The notes beneath the pieces were generated by a model. It worked only from the letters and a program-made list of their open reading frames with translations, had not been told where the DNA came from and made no database searches. A stretch of DNA of 64,000 nt from assembly GCA_964035795.1 (NCBI GenBank), contig OZ038324.1, positions 2,127,323-2,191,322 of the forward strand. The letters are read 5' to 3'. How positions within the stretch are numbered: position 1 is the stretch's first letter; each line of letters starts with the position of its first letter. This document shows positions 41,201-55,488 of the stretch, one piece after another. A program made the position numbers and the translations under genes. This stretch comes from Pterobdella sp. o SKG-2022. Its lineage: Eukaryota; Annelida; Clitellata; Hirudinida; Piscicolidae.

Positions 41201-42640
41201 TAAAGTTCAAATTAAAATTGTGAATTTCCATTCATATGTGCCTTTTAGACAAACCATCAAATTCACCATAAAAACAAAAGTTTAATTTTAAATAAGTAAA
41301 CTCTCTAAGAAAACAGTCAAATCTTCTAATTTTTAGATGTTAAGTAAAATAAAACATGTAAGAATGGGAGAATAAGACCACAAACCAACGTAATCTATAA
41401 AAGTACAACCATGTACACTGGGTGTCTATATACTTTTTCTTCAAACTATTTGAACACAAAATTTAATTTTAGCATATACAAAGTTTTTCGTTAACAAAGT
41501 AACATCATCAAGTACGTTCAATAAATAATTTGCAGTATTTACTTTGGCTAAAGAAGATTATCACTCTTCTTTTTAATACAAGTGCAATTTAATACAAAAA
41601 AATACAGAAAGGGCTTTCAGTTTTTAGAATTTTTTGTTTTTGTGGGTATGAAGTTAGAGGTTGAAATGGATAGAAGCCTCCCTTGGATTTTCACTGCAGC
41701 TCTAGTGGCCTAAAAACTACCCAAAGTATTTTTAAATAAGACTAATTTAAAAAATTTTTGAATATTTTGTTTTTGCGATAATATTTAATTTCAAATACAG
41801 GTCCAATAAGTATTTTCCCAACCGATAATTGGACTGGTAGATAATTTTTTTAAGACTGTAGCGCCTTGAGGATATAAAAGTTGAACTAATATCCATGTTT
41901 TTTTTACAAAAATAAAACAAAAACCAATATACCCTAAATACGAAAAAAATACACTAAACTGTATAGAATTATCATAAAAATAAACGCGACTTCAAAATTG
42001 ACCCGAAACACCACTATGTCATAATATTTCGACGCGGGCAGTATCGTCAACAGCGTTTAACATGATGAATCTTAGCCCAATAATGACGTGGAATTTTTCG
42101 AAGCTTAATGAAAAGGTGCAGTAGAAAATTCTACTAGTAGGAAATGTTTAATTGGAGGATTAAAAGCTTTTAGGTCGAATGTTTTAAATTTTGATTGTCT
42201 TAATTAAAAGTCATCAGATTTTCAAAAATAAATTTTCTATTTATAAGCTTCAATCATATAATTCTTTTTTTTGTCGTCGTTTTAACATTTGCCTTTCTGC
42301 GTTTTAGCTTTTAAGAGGTTCTCATGGTGAATCTTGTGGTGAGGTTCAAACCATCAGAAATTAGAGACTTGTCAAATGTATCGGAATACTTTTTTGATAA
42401 AAATTTTTAAAAAATTTAATATATATTCTTGATTATTTCTAATTTTTCCAAATTTTTCATCATACTTAATTTCACAATAAGGGTATCTTCAAATAAAAAC
42501 AGTCCAAAGGTCAGTCGGCATTATGTTACTTCATTATGGTCTGTACAGAAAACAAATAAAAGCTTTGATTCAGTTCCATCTTTAATGTTCCCGTATTATC
42601 ATGAGGATCTTGTAGATAGACAAGGTTTCAAACAGTGAAG
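38203..42640. other. Intergenic, no gene recognised
   Basis: AT-rich sequence with neither long simple repeats nor exon-like protein signal on either strand. Confidence 0.5.
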
Positions 42641-42645
42641 AGCTT

Positions 42646-42775
42646 GGCAGGATGGCTTTTCTGGTATAGAAGCATCCATCATGACATCACAACTGAGGTG
42701 GACAGGGTACGTCATACAGATGGAGGGTGCAAGGGTTCTGAAGATGTTGTTTCTGGAACGAAAACAAATGAACTT
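42646..42775 (+). mobile_element. C-terminal fragment of a non-LTR retrotransposon ORF
   Basis: One plus-strand frame reads SGIEASIMTSQLRWTGYV followed by a short basic stretch. The QLRWxGHVxRM-type motif is the familiar tail of reverse-transcriptase proteins in invertebrate non-LTR elements. No upstream reverse-transcriptase core is visible, so this is a short truncated remnant, possibly of the same group as the fragment at 16690-17173. Confidence 0.72.
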
Positions 42776-44407
42776 TTTATAACTCGCTACGCAGCTCTAT
42801 GCTCCCAAGCATGCAAGAGGAAAACCTCATTTGAATAACTTGCTACAAAAAGCGTTTGACAAAGCTTATACTAGGGGCAACGTTTCTCTTTAAAACTGAA
42901 ATAACTTTCCACATCTCTCAGAGCTCAGTTCTTCACGGATGATGGAAGAGAAGAAGACTTGAGACGAAACAAAAAAACAAATGAGAAGAAAAAAGTATGG
43001 TTGCCTATCTGCGGCAAAAATTCTACTTTTTACCCATAAATGACGTCATTGACTTTTCCTCCAATCCTGCTAGACTTATCCATGATTTAATATCTTTTAC
43101 AATACCCGATATATTGAATAAATAATAAATTTTATTTTTTTTGAGTTAAAATTATTTTTTATTTATATTTTTTAATTAATATTTATTGTTCATATTCTGA
43201 ATTATTATCCGAATTCATGCGCTGTCTATACATAAGTTAACTTTGATTTATCGCTTGCCTTTTTTGCGTCCCTAAATATACCCTGAAACATAGGCTCTAG
43301 TTTTTTTCATATTTTTTCCATATTTTTTACTAGTTTAATAAATTCAGGTTTCTAGTGTAAACGAAAAATACGTGAAAAGAAAACTTCGAACGACAATAAT
43401 AATTGACTCCTTATTTTAAATATATTTATCATTGAAATGTTTTAAACAAAATGGTCTCACACTGTGTGTAATTTGAGTACATTTCAAGTAAAATCATGCG
43501 AAGTCAATACAACCGTTGTGCAAAGAAAGAATAAATTAGATAAAAACATAAGTTTAAAATGCCTAAAACAAACAGAAACTGAAGAAGCAAAGCAAATATG
43601 GCAGCCTACGTATGGATACCAAAGATAATCACACTATGATTATTCATTCTACGCTGTTGAAATTTAAAAGCAAATGGAGATTGAATTTAATTAGTTATAC
43701 ATTAGTATGTTAGTTTCTAGCATTGAGTGATAAGGTCACATTTAATTGAAATGAATGTTTAAAAAAAATTGAAACTGTTCTCAATATTTAAAACAAAACG
43801 GAAAATGATTTAATCAAAGTTTTGTCTTTAGTTGTATCATAACGACTCAAGATAATATTCACAGATTCCTTAGGTTGAATGTCTTCTTTAAATAAAAATT
43901 ATTAATAAATGCTGAGTTTAATACGGATAAAAATGAAAAATCTAGTAATTAATTTATAAAAAACAAAATGTAGATTTAATGTCTGTTATGAAAACGATCG
44001 CAAAGATGACGGAAAATTATCAAAACAGGTTTCAAGGTAGCTGGAAAACTATCAAATATAACCACTACAATATAAAATAATATAGCTAGAATTTGAATCA
44101 AAATAAACTAATTTTTTTGCAGAGATCCCATCATAAGTAATAACAAAGGCTTGATAACTTGGAATTCATTTAAAACTTTGTATCAGTGAAGTGTTTTGCT
44201 ATTATTTATGGAGTATTGATGAAGATGGAGATGATTATGATGAGGGTGATGATGATAATGTGGATGATGAGGATGATGATGATGATGGAAAAGATGATGA
44301 CGTGGATAGTGATGACACGGTATAAAGATAAAAATATCAAAATAGGTTTCAAAAGTTATTTCATTTTCATTATCATTAAAAACTAATTTTTAACATACAA
44401 ACCAACC

Positions 44408-44537
<130 letters not shown>

Positions 44538-44621
44538 ATACAGGAAGATAAACAGAAGGGTAATAATTTGCATAGGAAACCAGCGAACGAACTAATGCAT
44601 CAATACAAAACGGTCTGTTAC

Positions 44622-44662
44622 CTCATGAATTATTCATGAGATCATTTGCATAATATGCAAAT
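44622..44662. promoter_or_regulatory. Palindrome plus inverted octamer pair
   Basis: The perfect 19-bp palindrome CTCATGAATTATTCATGAG (44622-44640) is followed four bases later by ATTTGCATAATATGCAAAT (44644-44662), two perfect octamers in inverted orientation with a 3-bp spacer. The octamer ATGCAAAT is the classical site of POU class II factors, and dimeric POU binding to palindromic arrangements is known. The site is far from every recognised promoter here, so a role as an enhancer is inference. Confidence 0.4.
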
Positions 44663-47384
44663 GAAGCATAAGAAATATTTAGGGTATTTTGTTATTCAGA
44701 CTGCTTCTATCAATCAATGAAGGAGATTTGAATATGTGAGTGTTGTTCCATTGTGAGGTTTGATGGAGTTTAGGGGGTTAGATGGAGTGTGGTTGGTGGG
44801 GTTGATGGGGGTGGTAGGGTTGGTGGGGTTGATGGTGGTGGTATGGTTGGTGGAGTTGAGGGTGTTGGTAAGGTTGGCGGAGTTAATGGTAGTGAATTAT
44901 AGACGGTGTAGTTAAAGGTTACCTAAGCTGAGGTTATAATGGTGGTTTGAGAGGTCAATTGTAGTCCATATTAGTGTAGTAAACGTATTTGATAACTATT
45001 GATTTCATTCAAGGGAATGTATTGGCGATAAACTATAAATAGATATGACTTAGTTGATTGTTCTTTTGATAAGAATTATGCATGTGATGTGTTGGAATGA
45101 TACTTACAGATACGTGTGAGGTTGGAGTAAAGGAGTCATCTGAGACATACTTGTTTGAAAAACTTGGGAAGTTTTATTATAGTATTTGGAAATAAATAAT
45201 GATTACTTTATAAATCTTTGTTTCCTTATCATGAATCTTTTGTCATTCTTATAAATATTTTTTCATATTTATGGAAATTTTGTTGTATTTATAGAAAATT
45301 TTTTTTATTCAGAAATAATTTTTTTGATGAATATTATTATTTTTCTCATATTTATTAGCATTTTTCCAAATTGAAATCTCAAAATCTAGAAAATATTCAT
45401 AAAAACATTTCAAAGTCCATAATCAAATATATAATTAATCTCTGGCCATATTTCTAACGCTTCCACTGGGCTTCATTGGAATCTTATGAGGGAACGATGG
45501 ATGGGAAGCAACTTATACATATTACATAAATGGATTAGAGATTTGACGGATGACAATGAGAGAAAAAAACTGCTGAAGGAGAATAAAAATATTAATAGAT
45601 TGGTGGGGTATAGATGGATGGGTGGGTGAGTGGATGGGTAGGTTAATGGATGGATGCAAGACTAAAGTAAAATACAAACAGAAAAACAAATAATTTAAAA
45701 AAAATAAAAACAAAAAATATTTTAAACAACAATACCACTCATAAACAATAACAACAAACCATAAACCAATAAAAATAAAACAACCTAAATAATAACAACG
45801 TCAGATACAGGAAAGAGAAAAGATTAGCGATTTTTCAAACTAATCTGGTCACTGAACGAATGATTCATGCTGCTGCAAAAAGCAGAATATTCATGCAAAT
45901 AAAAAATTACGTCATCTTCAGGTTCACACATCATAAGTAGCTTGTGTCAAATGACACGTGCTTCAATGGCAGGTGTTGTGGATGAAAAATATGTTGAAGG
46001 CTGTATGTTTTAATTACATTTGTTGAATATTTATAGTAAATTATTCTTATTTAATGTTATTGATGACGTAGAAAAAGCTAAATCAAATAGTGAGGTAAAA
46101 CACAAAGTAAAACTGTAATTTAGTAATATATAAAATGATATAATAAATAAATTATGATATATTATAATGAATAATATTTGTTTATATAAACTAATCCTTT
46201 CGTCTGCCAAACTTAAATTATCAAGTGTTACATTGATTTTGTTAATTATGAATCATAAAAACACGGCATAATTTGATTTCTTATTTTGACGAAGCTTTCA
46301 GATAAATTCTATATCATCATCCGGTGACTTACTATATTTATTCTGTTTCATAAAAATTATATGTCGACTCAAAGTTGTTTTGAACGAAGTTCACTTGGAT
46401 TTCAAAGGGCTTTGATACATCGGTAAAGTGCTAATGGTACATATGTGTTTGGTGTGATGATGTGTGTGTTTGCTGATGTTGTCCCTACAATGCAGTAATG
46501 TTTAAATATAATATTAATTAGTTTATTATGATTAGATTCATAATATTTTAATATGATGATCAGGATAAGTATTTAAATATGATTGTAATATCATTTAATT
46601 ATGATAAAGTTAAAAGTTATTTAATCAGTTTGATAATTATTACTTATAATTGTGGTAAAAATTATTCAATTATTATGGGGATAATTATTGTTCAATTGAA
46701 ATGGTAAAAATCATTATTAAACTGTGTGACAACAATGGAATCTCTATATATGCTTGGAAGTGTTATGTTGACAGTGAAATGCTTGGTGTTTTAATAAAAG
46801 TTATTACCGTCCATTAATCTCCTTATTCTATATATGGATAACATAAAATGTTCCGATAATGATTACCAGGGAGAATGATGCTAGCAGGTCATTGTTACAG
46901 ACATCCTGAAGGAGTCGTCCATAAACTCGTATTTAGGCAATCAACCGAAAGAAAGCGAAACAGTACTCCATCTTTGCTTATTACATGTTAATTTTCTCAA
47001 TTCATTTTAACTTTAACATTTTAACCGTGTTTATTGCTGGTATAATTCTCACAAAACTTTTCATTACTATATTTTGCATCAAAACTTGTGCATAAACCAT
47101 CATGTTTTATGAGTATAATTACCAGAATACTAATTTATTCCTTTAGTTACTTTTGAAGTTCATTGCTTCGTTATTACACACTTATACAACTACCATTTAT
47201 AAGAAGGTCATTATGGTTAACCATTATGTTTTTTCTTACCTTATTCATTTCATTGCTTATTTTTACTGTCAAATTTTTACTTCATCATTCACCTGTTATA
47301 ATGGTCCACATGGAGTAGCGCCCTGTGAAACCAATCAATTGTGCAACCGAAACCCCAGTTAGAGGCGATCAAATAGTCGACTTA

Positions 47385-48386
<1,002 letters not shown>

Positions 48387-49229
48387 CATATTTTCCACCA
48401 TTTTAAATGTTTTCAAAATTGTACAAAAAATAGCAATAATTGATCATTAAAAGGGAATCTAGGGTAAAAGTGTTAAATTGATTATATATAGAAAGAGTAA
48501 ATGTAAAGATCCAGCTTTTGTTTCCTTTCATTCATCTCATGTTTTTTATCTTTCATAATAATTATTCTGTTTATAATTATTTTTCTTATTGGTATGAACT
48601 CTAATACCTGATAAAAATTATATATGCTCTTCAGTTGTTAATTATTCAAATGTATTGGAATATTGTGATAAGTGTGGTAAGAAGATATTTTTAAATGTAT
48701 TTAAATTCATTTATAGGTTTAAAGTTATTACTGAAGTCTGTTTCAAAATCACGTAAACCCCCTTTAAACCACGCCAAAACGACTCTCTAGCTTCGAAAAC
48801 TTTCTACTTCAGTGTCGAGCTTGTAATGGCCCAAAGGATGAAGCAATGAAGACATCAGACCTAAACCCTCATCCACATGGCAAGACTTCTGCTTTTGCCA
48901 CTTTCTATAAAAAGTTCGCTTTATTTTGTTTTGATACTGTTAGTCGTTTAAGCGTTTTTTTCTGTTAATTTGTTTTTTTAGTTTGTACAGTTTGATGTTA
49001 TATCAAAATAACACAGACCCCAACAAACCTAACAAAGCGCCTTTGCTGCTGAGATTATAATAATGTAGCTTTGAACTTGATAACAATATTGAAATCGAAG
49101 CGAACTTTTGAAAGGGGACAAAGATAATGTTAAACGATAACATTTGAATAACATACCGATCAATACTTTATTACTGAAGGGTTTCAACCATTTCAAGATC
49201 CTCTCAATCTTTCTTTCTTTTATTATTTT

Positions 49230-49990
49230 ATTATGCTTACTTTTCCATTGTTATTTTTTTTATTACCATTTGATTGTTATTATTATTATGTTTTTATGCT
49301 TATTGTTTTTTATTATTTGATTATTATTATGTTTTTATGCTTTTTTTTATTTTTATTTTTTTATGAACACTCATTTAAAATTTCGATGTCAGTTTTTTTA
49401 ATCTTATTATTAATATTATCCTCTTTTATTATTATAATTATTATTATTCTTTTTATTATTATAATGATAATTGATATTCTTTTTATTATTATAATAATTA
49501 TTATTATTCTTTTTTATAATAATAATAATAATTATTTTTTATTATTATATAAATTATTAATATTATTTTTATTATTATAATGATGATTATTATTATTTTT
49601 TATTATAATAATAATAATTATTTTTTTTTTTAATATTATAATAATTATTATTATTCTTTTTTTTATAATAATAATAATAATTATTATTATTTTTGTTATC
49701 ATTATAATAATTATTATTCTTTTTATTATTATAATGATAATTATTATTATTTTTTATAATAATAATAATAATTATTATTTTTTTTATTCATATAATTATT
49801 TTTTTTTTTTATTATTATAATAATTATTATTATTCTTTTTTATAATAATAATAATTACTATTATTCTTTTTTAATATTATAATAATTATTATTATTCTTT
49901 TTTATTCTTATCATAATTATTATTATTCTTTTTTAATAGTATAATTATTATTATTATTCTTTTTTATTCTTATAATAATAATTATTATTT
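49230..49990. repeat. (TTA)/(TAA) strand-switching AT repeat
   Basis: Blocks of TTATTATT and TTTTT followed by ATAATAATAATAATT recur about every 30-60 bases. Each TTA block is therefore followed by its reverse complement, giving many potential small hairpins. There is no coding content. Confidence 0.9.
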
Positions 49991-50998
49991 TTACTTTTTT
50001 ACAGTTTTTAAATTTTTTTAAATTAACCCAAAACGGAACTTTGCAACGATGCAACGTTTCGGAGTCACTTGTGAATACTAAAAATTTTGATAAACCCAAA
50101 CACAAAAGCTTTTGACAACTTCAAAATATCCATTATTTCACCATTTATTGAGTACTTTTAATTCATTTATATATAAAATATTTTTATAAATTTTTAAAAT
50201 TAATTATGTATTAAACTATTATTATTTTAATTAATTAATTTTTAAAATTAATTTATTTGATGATATAATGACAGAAAAATTTTAAATCAATCGACACTTG
50301 TGTATTATAAGGTATATTTCACTTTTGAATATGTGGGCTGCACTTTTGATTCCCCAAATAAAGTTTATATAATAAATTAAGAGCTAATATAAATTATTAT
50401 ACAGTGATTTTGCTTCATTATAATAATCCAGGTTAAATTTCTAGCTTATTTTTGATGATATGGGTTTTAGTGTACTTACAGAAAAAGTTAAAATGAGTAA
50501 TAGAAACTTCAGCGGAATTTTCTGCACGAAATAAAAATGATCTTTCACACATTCACATCTTGTGTTGATTGGTGGATAAAGATTGACTCAATTTCAAGGA
50601 TTTCAAATTCAAGAGAATAATAATGGTTATCAAAGTGAAGATGAAGCATGAAATATAACAGTAATTAAAAAAGTATAATCTAAGTCTCATAATTAAGAAT
50701 GCTTTCTTTCTGCTGTTTTATAGCTTTTATCTAATTTGGAACTCTGGCATCTCTTCATTAACTTTTGAATTTATTAATTTAGAATTGTTGCTTTGATAAA
50801 TGCTTATAATCAATTTTTCGATTCTTTTGATTGTCTTAGTTTTTTTATAGTTTTCGGAATTAAAATTTAAATTTTTATATAATTATTATGTTTGTAAATA
50901 AATTTCCACTTTTTCAAGATTTATAGTCATTAGAATGCAAAATAAACATGGCGAAATTTTTTTGAAATTTAGTGAATATTTCATTTTAAAAAAAAAAT

Positions 50999-51070
50999 TA
51001 GCAGAGCGTGGTTTCGATCCACGGACCTCTGGGTTATGGGCCCAGCACGCTTCCGCTGCGCCACTCTGCT
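50999..51070 (-). tRNA. tRNA-iMet: Initiator tRNA-Met (CAT)
   Basis: The minus strand begins AGCAGAGTGGCGCAG and carries anticodon loop CCCATAA in the stem CTGGG/CCCAG. The T-arm has stem CGTGG/CCACG and the loop ATCGAAA, with A in place of the usual T54 as in eukaryotic initiators. The acceptor stem AGCAGAG/CTCTGCT pairs fully with an A discriminator, and there is no intron. A run of T follows the 3' end on the minus strand (plus-strand A run 50988-50997), fitting an RNA polymerase III terminator. It appears intact. Confidence 0.95.
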
Positions 51071-52044
51071 TTAATAAGGAAATTGCTTAAAAGCATTTAA
51101 ATTAAAAATCGAATTTTCTGATATTTTCTTTAAGCCCACGCCGAATATTCGAAAGGTTCTTCAATAAAATTTGTTTTAAATTAGAGACAAATGATCTAAT
51201 TAAGAAAATATTTCAAAGTCATTTAATTAACCAAAAAAATTTTGAATTTTGCACGATTTTGTTTGAATGTATGGCAAGTGAGATATTTGAAAATTTAATT
51301 TTGTAGATGTTGATGCAAGAAATAAGTGTTTAAAGAAAATATTAGCAGATTAAATTATTAAGAGATTAAAAATATTAATAATTATAGCTTTTTTTGAATA
51401 AATATAATAAAAACATGATTCTTTTGTAACTTTAAAACAATAGAATTAACTATAATAAAATTTATAATCACAAAAGTTTTTCAAATAAAATTGTTATCAA
51501 TTTGAAGTTAAAGTCCTTAAATCCTAATTATTTTGATAGTTCAAGCGATATAATAAGAATCTAAAAAAAGGCACCAAATTAAACGTAATAAATTTTTCAG
51601 ATGCTTTAATTAAGGTTCAGCAACTGATGGTGTGGTCAAATTAAATGTAATTTTTGTCGTTACTTATTTAATTAGAATAGCCCAGAAAGGGACTTGGCAG
51701 TGAGGAGATGTTGAGTGAGGGGAGTCTGGTTGCAACTTGCATATTCATGATATATAACGTAATGTTGTATAATATTGCAACATCGAGTAACAAAAGTGGA
51801 TGTTATATACTTCATATAACAACACTAAATGACTAACACATACAACCTCGCACACATACACGCACTTTAAATCTTAGTATAACATCACTCCAACTTTATA
51901 ACTCATTATAACATCACGTGCGTAAAGAATGATCACATGCATATAGCACACACTCCATAAAAAGTCATTATGGAGCACAGCGTAGGCATGATGTCTGGAT
52001 AGCACCAGCTGAAGTCTCCTTGCAACATCACATTATCGCTAGGC

Positions 52045-52058
52045 GTTGCTAGGGAAAT
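52045..52058. promoter_or_regulatory. X-box-like RFX site upstream of collagen gene
   Basis: GTTGCTAGGGAAAT resembles the RFX-family X-box (consensus GTTRCCATGGNAAC). It lies about 112 bases upstream of the collagen ATG. RFX proteins are known to act at the COL1A2 start region in mammals. The match is imperfect, and the transcription start here is unknown. Confidence 0.3.
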
Positions 52059-52169
52059 CGGGTGCCAGTTGCGGAAAATTAATCTGGAATTATTAAACGC
52101 TACATAATTCGCATCAGCGCACCACTGGTTTGAGTCAGTTTCCCTTCCTTTCGTCCATTTTTGCGCGAA

Positions 52170-53293
52170 AATGGCGAAATTGACATCTATTCTCCTGCTT
52201 ATCGCTGTGATCTGTGTGGCTACTGAAGCCGCCAGAGGTTGGTATCTTTCAGTCTTTCAGGAGTGCAAATTGTGGAATTATGCTTATTTTGTTAATAACT
52301 TCATTCTAATTATTTTTTTTGCTTCTTGAAAATCACAAAAACTTTGTGAATGCTTGAAAATAAAAACGTGGCAATTAAAAATTAACATGTCTTTTCAGAA
52401 GCCAGAGTGAGTTCTATGGATTACTTTTGGAATACCATTTTCAGGATTATATAATCTCGAGTTGATTGGTTGTTTTTTGATTGCAAAAGTTTATAGTTTT
52501 AAAAATAGTTTAACCTGAACCAAAATAAGAATATTAAAATTTCGGCCCGTTAGAGGGTACTAACAAAATGAGTTTTACTTCTTGTGAGTTAAAGAGTGGT
52601 TTGTTATGGTCGTTAGTTGTTGCTTTCAATCAATTGCCATATCTTTATTATGGATTATTTTTGTCACAGAGGAGAACACCAAAACTTAAGAACAAGGTGA
52701 GAATCCTGAATATTAATTGAAAAATTTCAACCAATAAAATTTTATTCTTATTTCAAAGTAATAAATATTTAAAGTAAATAAGATAGTACAATTATAATAT
52801 TTAATTAATCTAGATAAAAATAAATTCTTAAAAGTTATTTTAATAAATAAATAATGATTAAACCTCCCATCTGCATCACCTGCAACTATAGCTCAGAGGA
52901 GACTCGAGTGCCGCTGAATCGGTAGTTCTTCAAACTCATTTAATATTAATTTATGCATATGTATATCGATTTTAATGAACTCATTTAATATTAATTTATG
53001 CATATTTATATCGATTAATTTAATTAGTATGCATTTATTTGTCTATGAACCAATTAAATAGAGCTTTAAACAATTTTCTTCAACCTAACAAAATTAATTA
53101 TTTTCAAAAAAAAAATAAATACAAACAAAAACAAACACAGATTAACATTGCATATAAAAATTTAATAACAAAAATGACACAAAAAAAAACCCCTTCTTTT
53201 CCTCCTTAGTTGAACTTGGACGATGTAATGTTGAACACAGACAAGGCAGGCCCCAACTATGGCCAAGTCAACCCTGTGTCTGCTGTCATTGTG
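52170..53293 (+). CDS. Collagen N-terminal exons: signal peptide and short N-propeptide
   Basis: Exons 52170-52236 (signal peptide, ends in phase 1), 52399-52406 (an 8-base micro-exon, AAGCCAGA), 52670-52696 (RRTPKLKNK), 52892-52921 ([10 protein letters not shown]) and 53210-53293 ([20 protein letters not shown], then NPVSAVIV). The micro-exon is inferred: without it, the phase-1 end of exon 1 would run into TAA in the next exon. It has a TTTTCAG acceptor and a GTGAGT donor. The last exon resembles an N-telopeptide, with a Lys and a Tyr near the helix start; the Lys could be a cross-link site (inference). Confidence 0.82.
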
Positions 53294-55443
53294 GTTCGAT
53301 GCTTTTGTTATTTGTATATTCTGTTTGCTTGTATTTATTTATTTAAATGTTTCGTTGTTTCATGGTTTCTAATTTTTCAGTTATTTTTTGTGTTAGTTTT
53401 TCAATTTTATTTTTATATTAATTTTAAAAACTTATTTATACATTTTATTTATTGATTATATTTTATAAGTTTATTTGTGTTATTTATTTATTTTTTTGTT
53501 TTTTAGTTACTGATATCTATACATATTATTAGTATTTATCAATGTTTTTTTTATTTTTATGTATACAAATTAATATATTTTTTCACCTGTAATTTTAATA
53601 ATACTAACACTTACATAAGTTGAAAAATTCCCATATTAATTGATTAACTATACTTTTTATTTTTATTATTATTGTGTTTATTGTTTTTGCATTTAATAGC
53701 ATCAGTACGTTATATTGTCTTGAGCTTTTCAGCGCTTAAAAGACGCTTCAAAATGTCACCAAAGCTCATAGTTCATTTAAGCGTTAAGGTTAAAAAACGT
53801 AACCTGTTTCATGATGATAATAGTAAATTAATACAAAATAATATCAATAAAAGTGAAATGTTAAAAAATAAATTGAATTATAATTGCAAGACTAAAACAA
53901 ATGAAATGGTCAACTTCAAGCCAGTATAGCCATCATAGCCATCATAGACATTTTCAAAAAAAATTTATTACCTCACCTTCCTTTGTTCACCCAACCATTG
54001 CCCTTATCAACGCTAAAACCTTTTTCTCAACCATCTTTCACCATCACATCAACCTCATCCACAACCAATTTTCTTCCTAACAACCTTTTAGACTTTACTA
54101 CTTCTCATCATCACTACTACTTACTTCATTACAAGCTCCACTATTATGACCACCATCATTACCGAGATTACCATTACCACTCCCACCACCACTATCATCA
54201 TTATCTTTAACACCCTACTACCTCGAGTACACCTTCACTCCAATCTCACCCCACACCTCCACACAGGGTCAGCCAGGACCCAGGGGACCCCCAGGACCAC
54301 CAGGATCTATTGTGAGATTCTGTTTCCATTAATTGGGTTTTGTTTAAATGGACTGTGATTGCGATATGGAATGGTTTTTAGTTTAATTAGATTGCTAATG
54401 AGAGATTCTCCTATAAATTGAATGTATAAATTTAAAGATAGTTCTGAAAGAAATTTTATAGAATATATTGAATAATAATGAAGATAATTTCAAAATTTTT
54501 TTTGTGTAATGAGAGTTAATTATGGAAATAAAGAGTGAGACTCAAATAACTTCCAAACTTATTCTTTTAAAAAATTCAATGAAACTGAATGGATGAAAAC
54601 TGAAATATAAAATACAGCATTTTTATAAATCTTTTTGTTGCCTCATAAATTGGCAAATTGAAAACAGAATGACCAATGTAACAATAACACACAAACACAT
54701 ACGCCCAAACATACAAAAAGTACACATACAAGCCAATACACACAAAATACAAACAAACAAATACTCGTACAAGCACGCACACAAACAAACTCACTCACAC
54801 AGGGACCCCAAGGATATCCTGGATCCCGTGGAGAACCAGGAGAGCCTGGATCTGTGGTATGTGACTCATTGACAATATTAAAAATTATAAGAATATTGAA
54901 AACGACATTATAAACAATAATAATAATAATTACCAGGATAGTAAGGATATGAATAATACTGACATTAAAAGCAACATGAATATTGATAATTTTAACTTAT
55001 GAATTAGCTTGTTTTATACTATTATTCTAATTATTATCTTTTTATTGTTATTTTTTTTATTATAAATATTATTATTGTTCTTATTCAGGGATCTACAGGA
55101 CCCAGAGGTCTCCCAGGAGCACCAGGAGCTCCGGGAAAAGACGTACGCTGTCTTTTTTTGTAATAATAAAAATAATAATGTGTTATATTATTATTTCTAT
55201 TTATTGTTATTGTCGTGCATTAAATTATCTTTGTACCTAGCACTATAAAAAAAAGATAAAGCAAAATTTTAAAAAATACTTTTTTGCTTTTAAATCTTCA
55301 ATGGTATAAATTTATCATATACAATAACTTGAAACATAAAAGAAAATTAGTGAAAAGCTTATCAACTTACAACACACCAATCAGCACATCAACAAAAATA
55401 GAAAAAAAGCACCACACAAAATACAGAGCTTATCAGCCAAATT

Positions 55444-55488
<45 letters not shown>

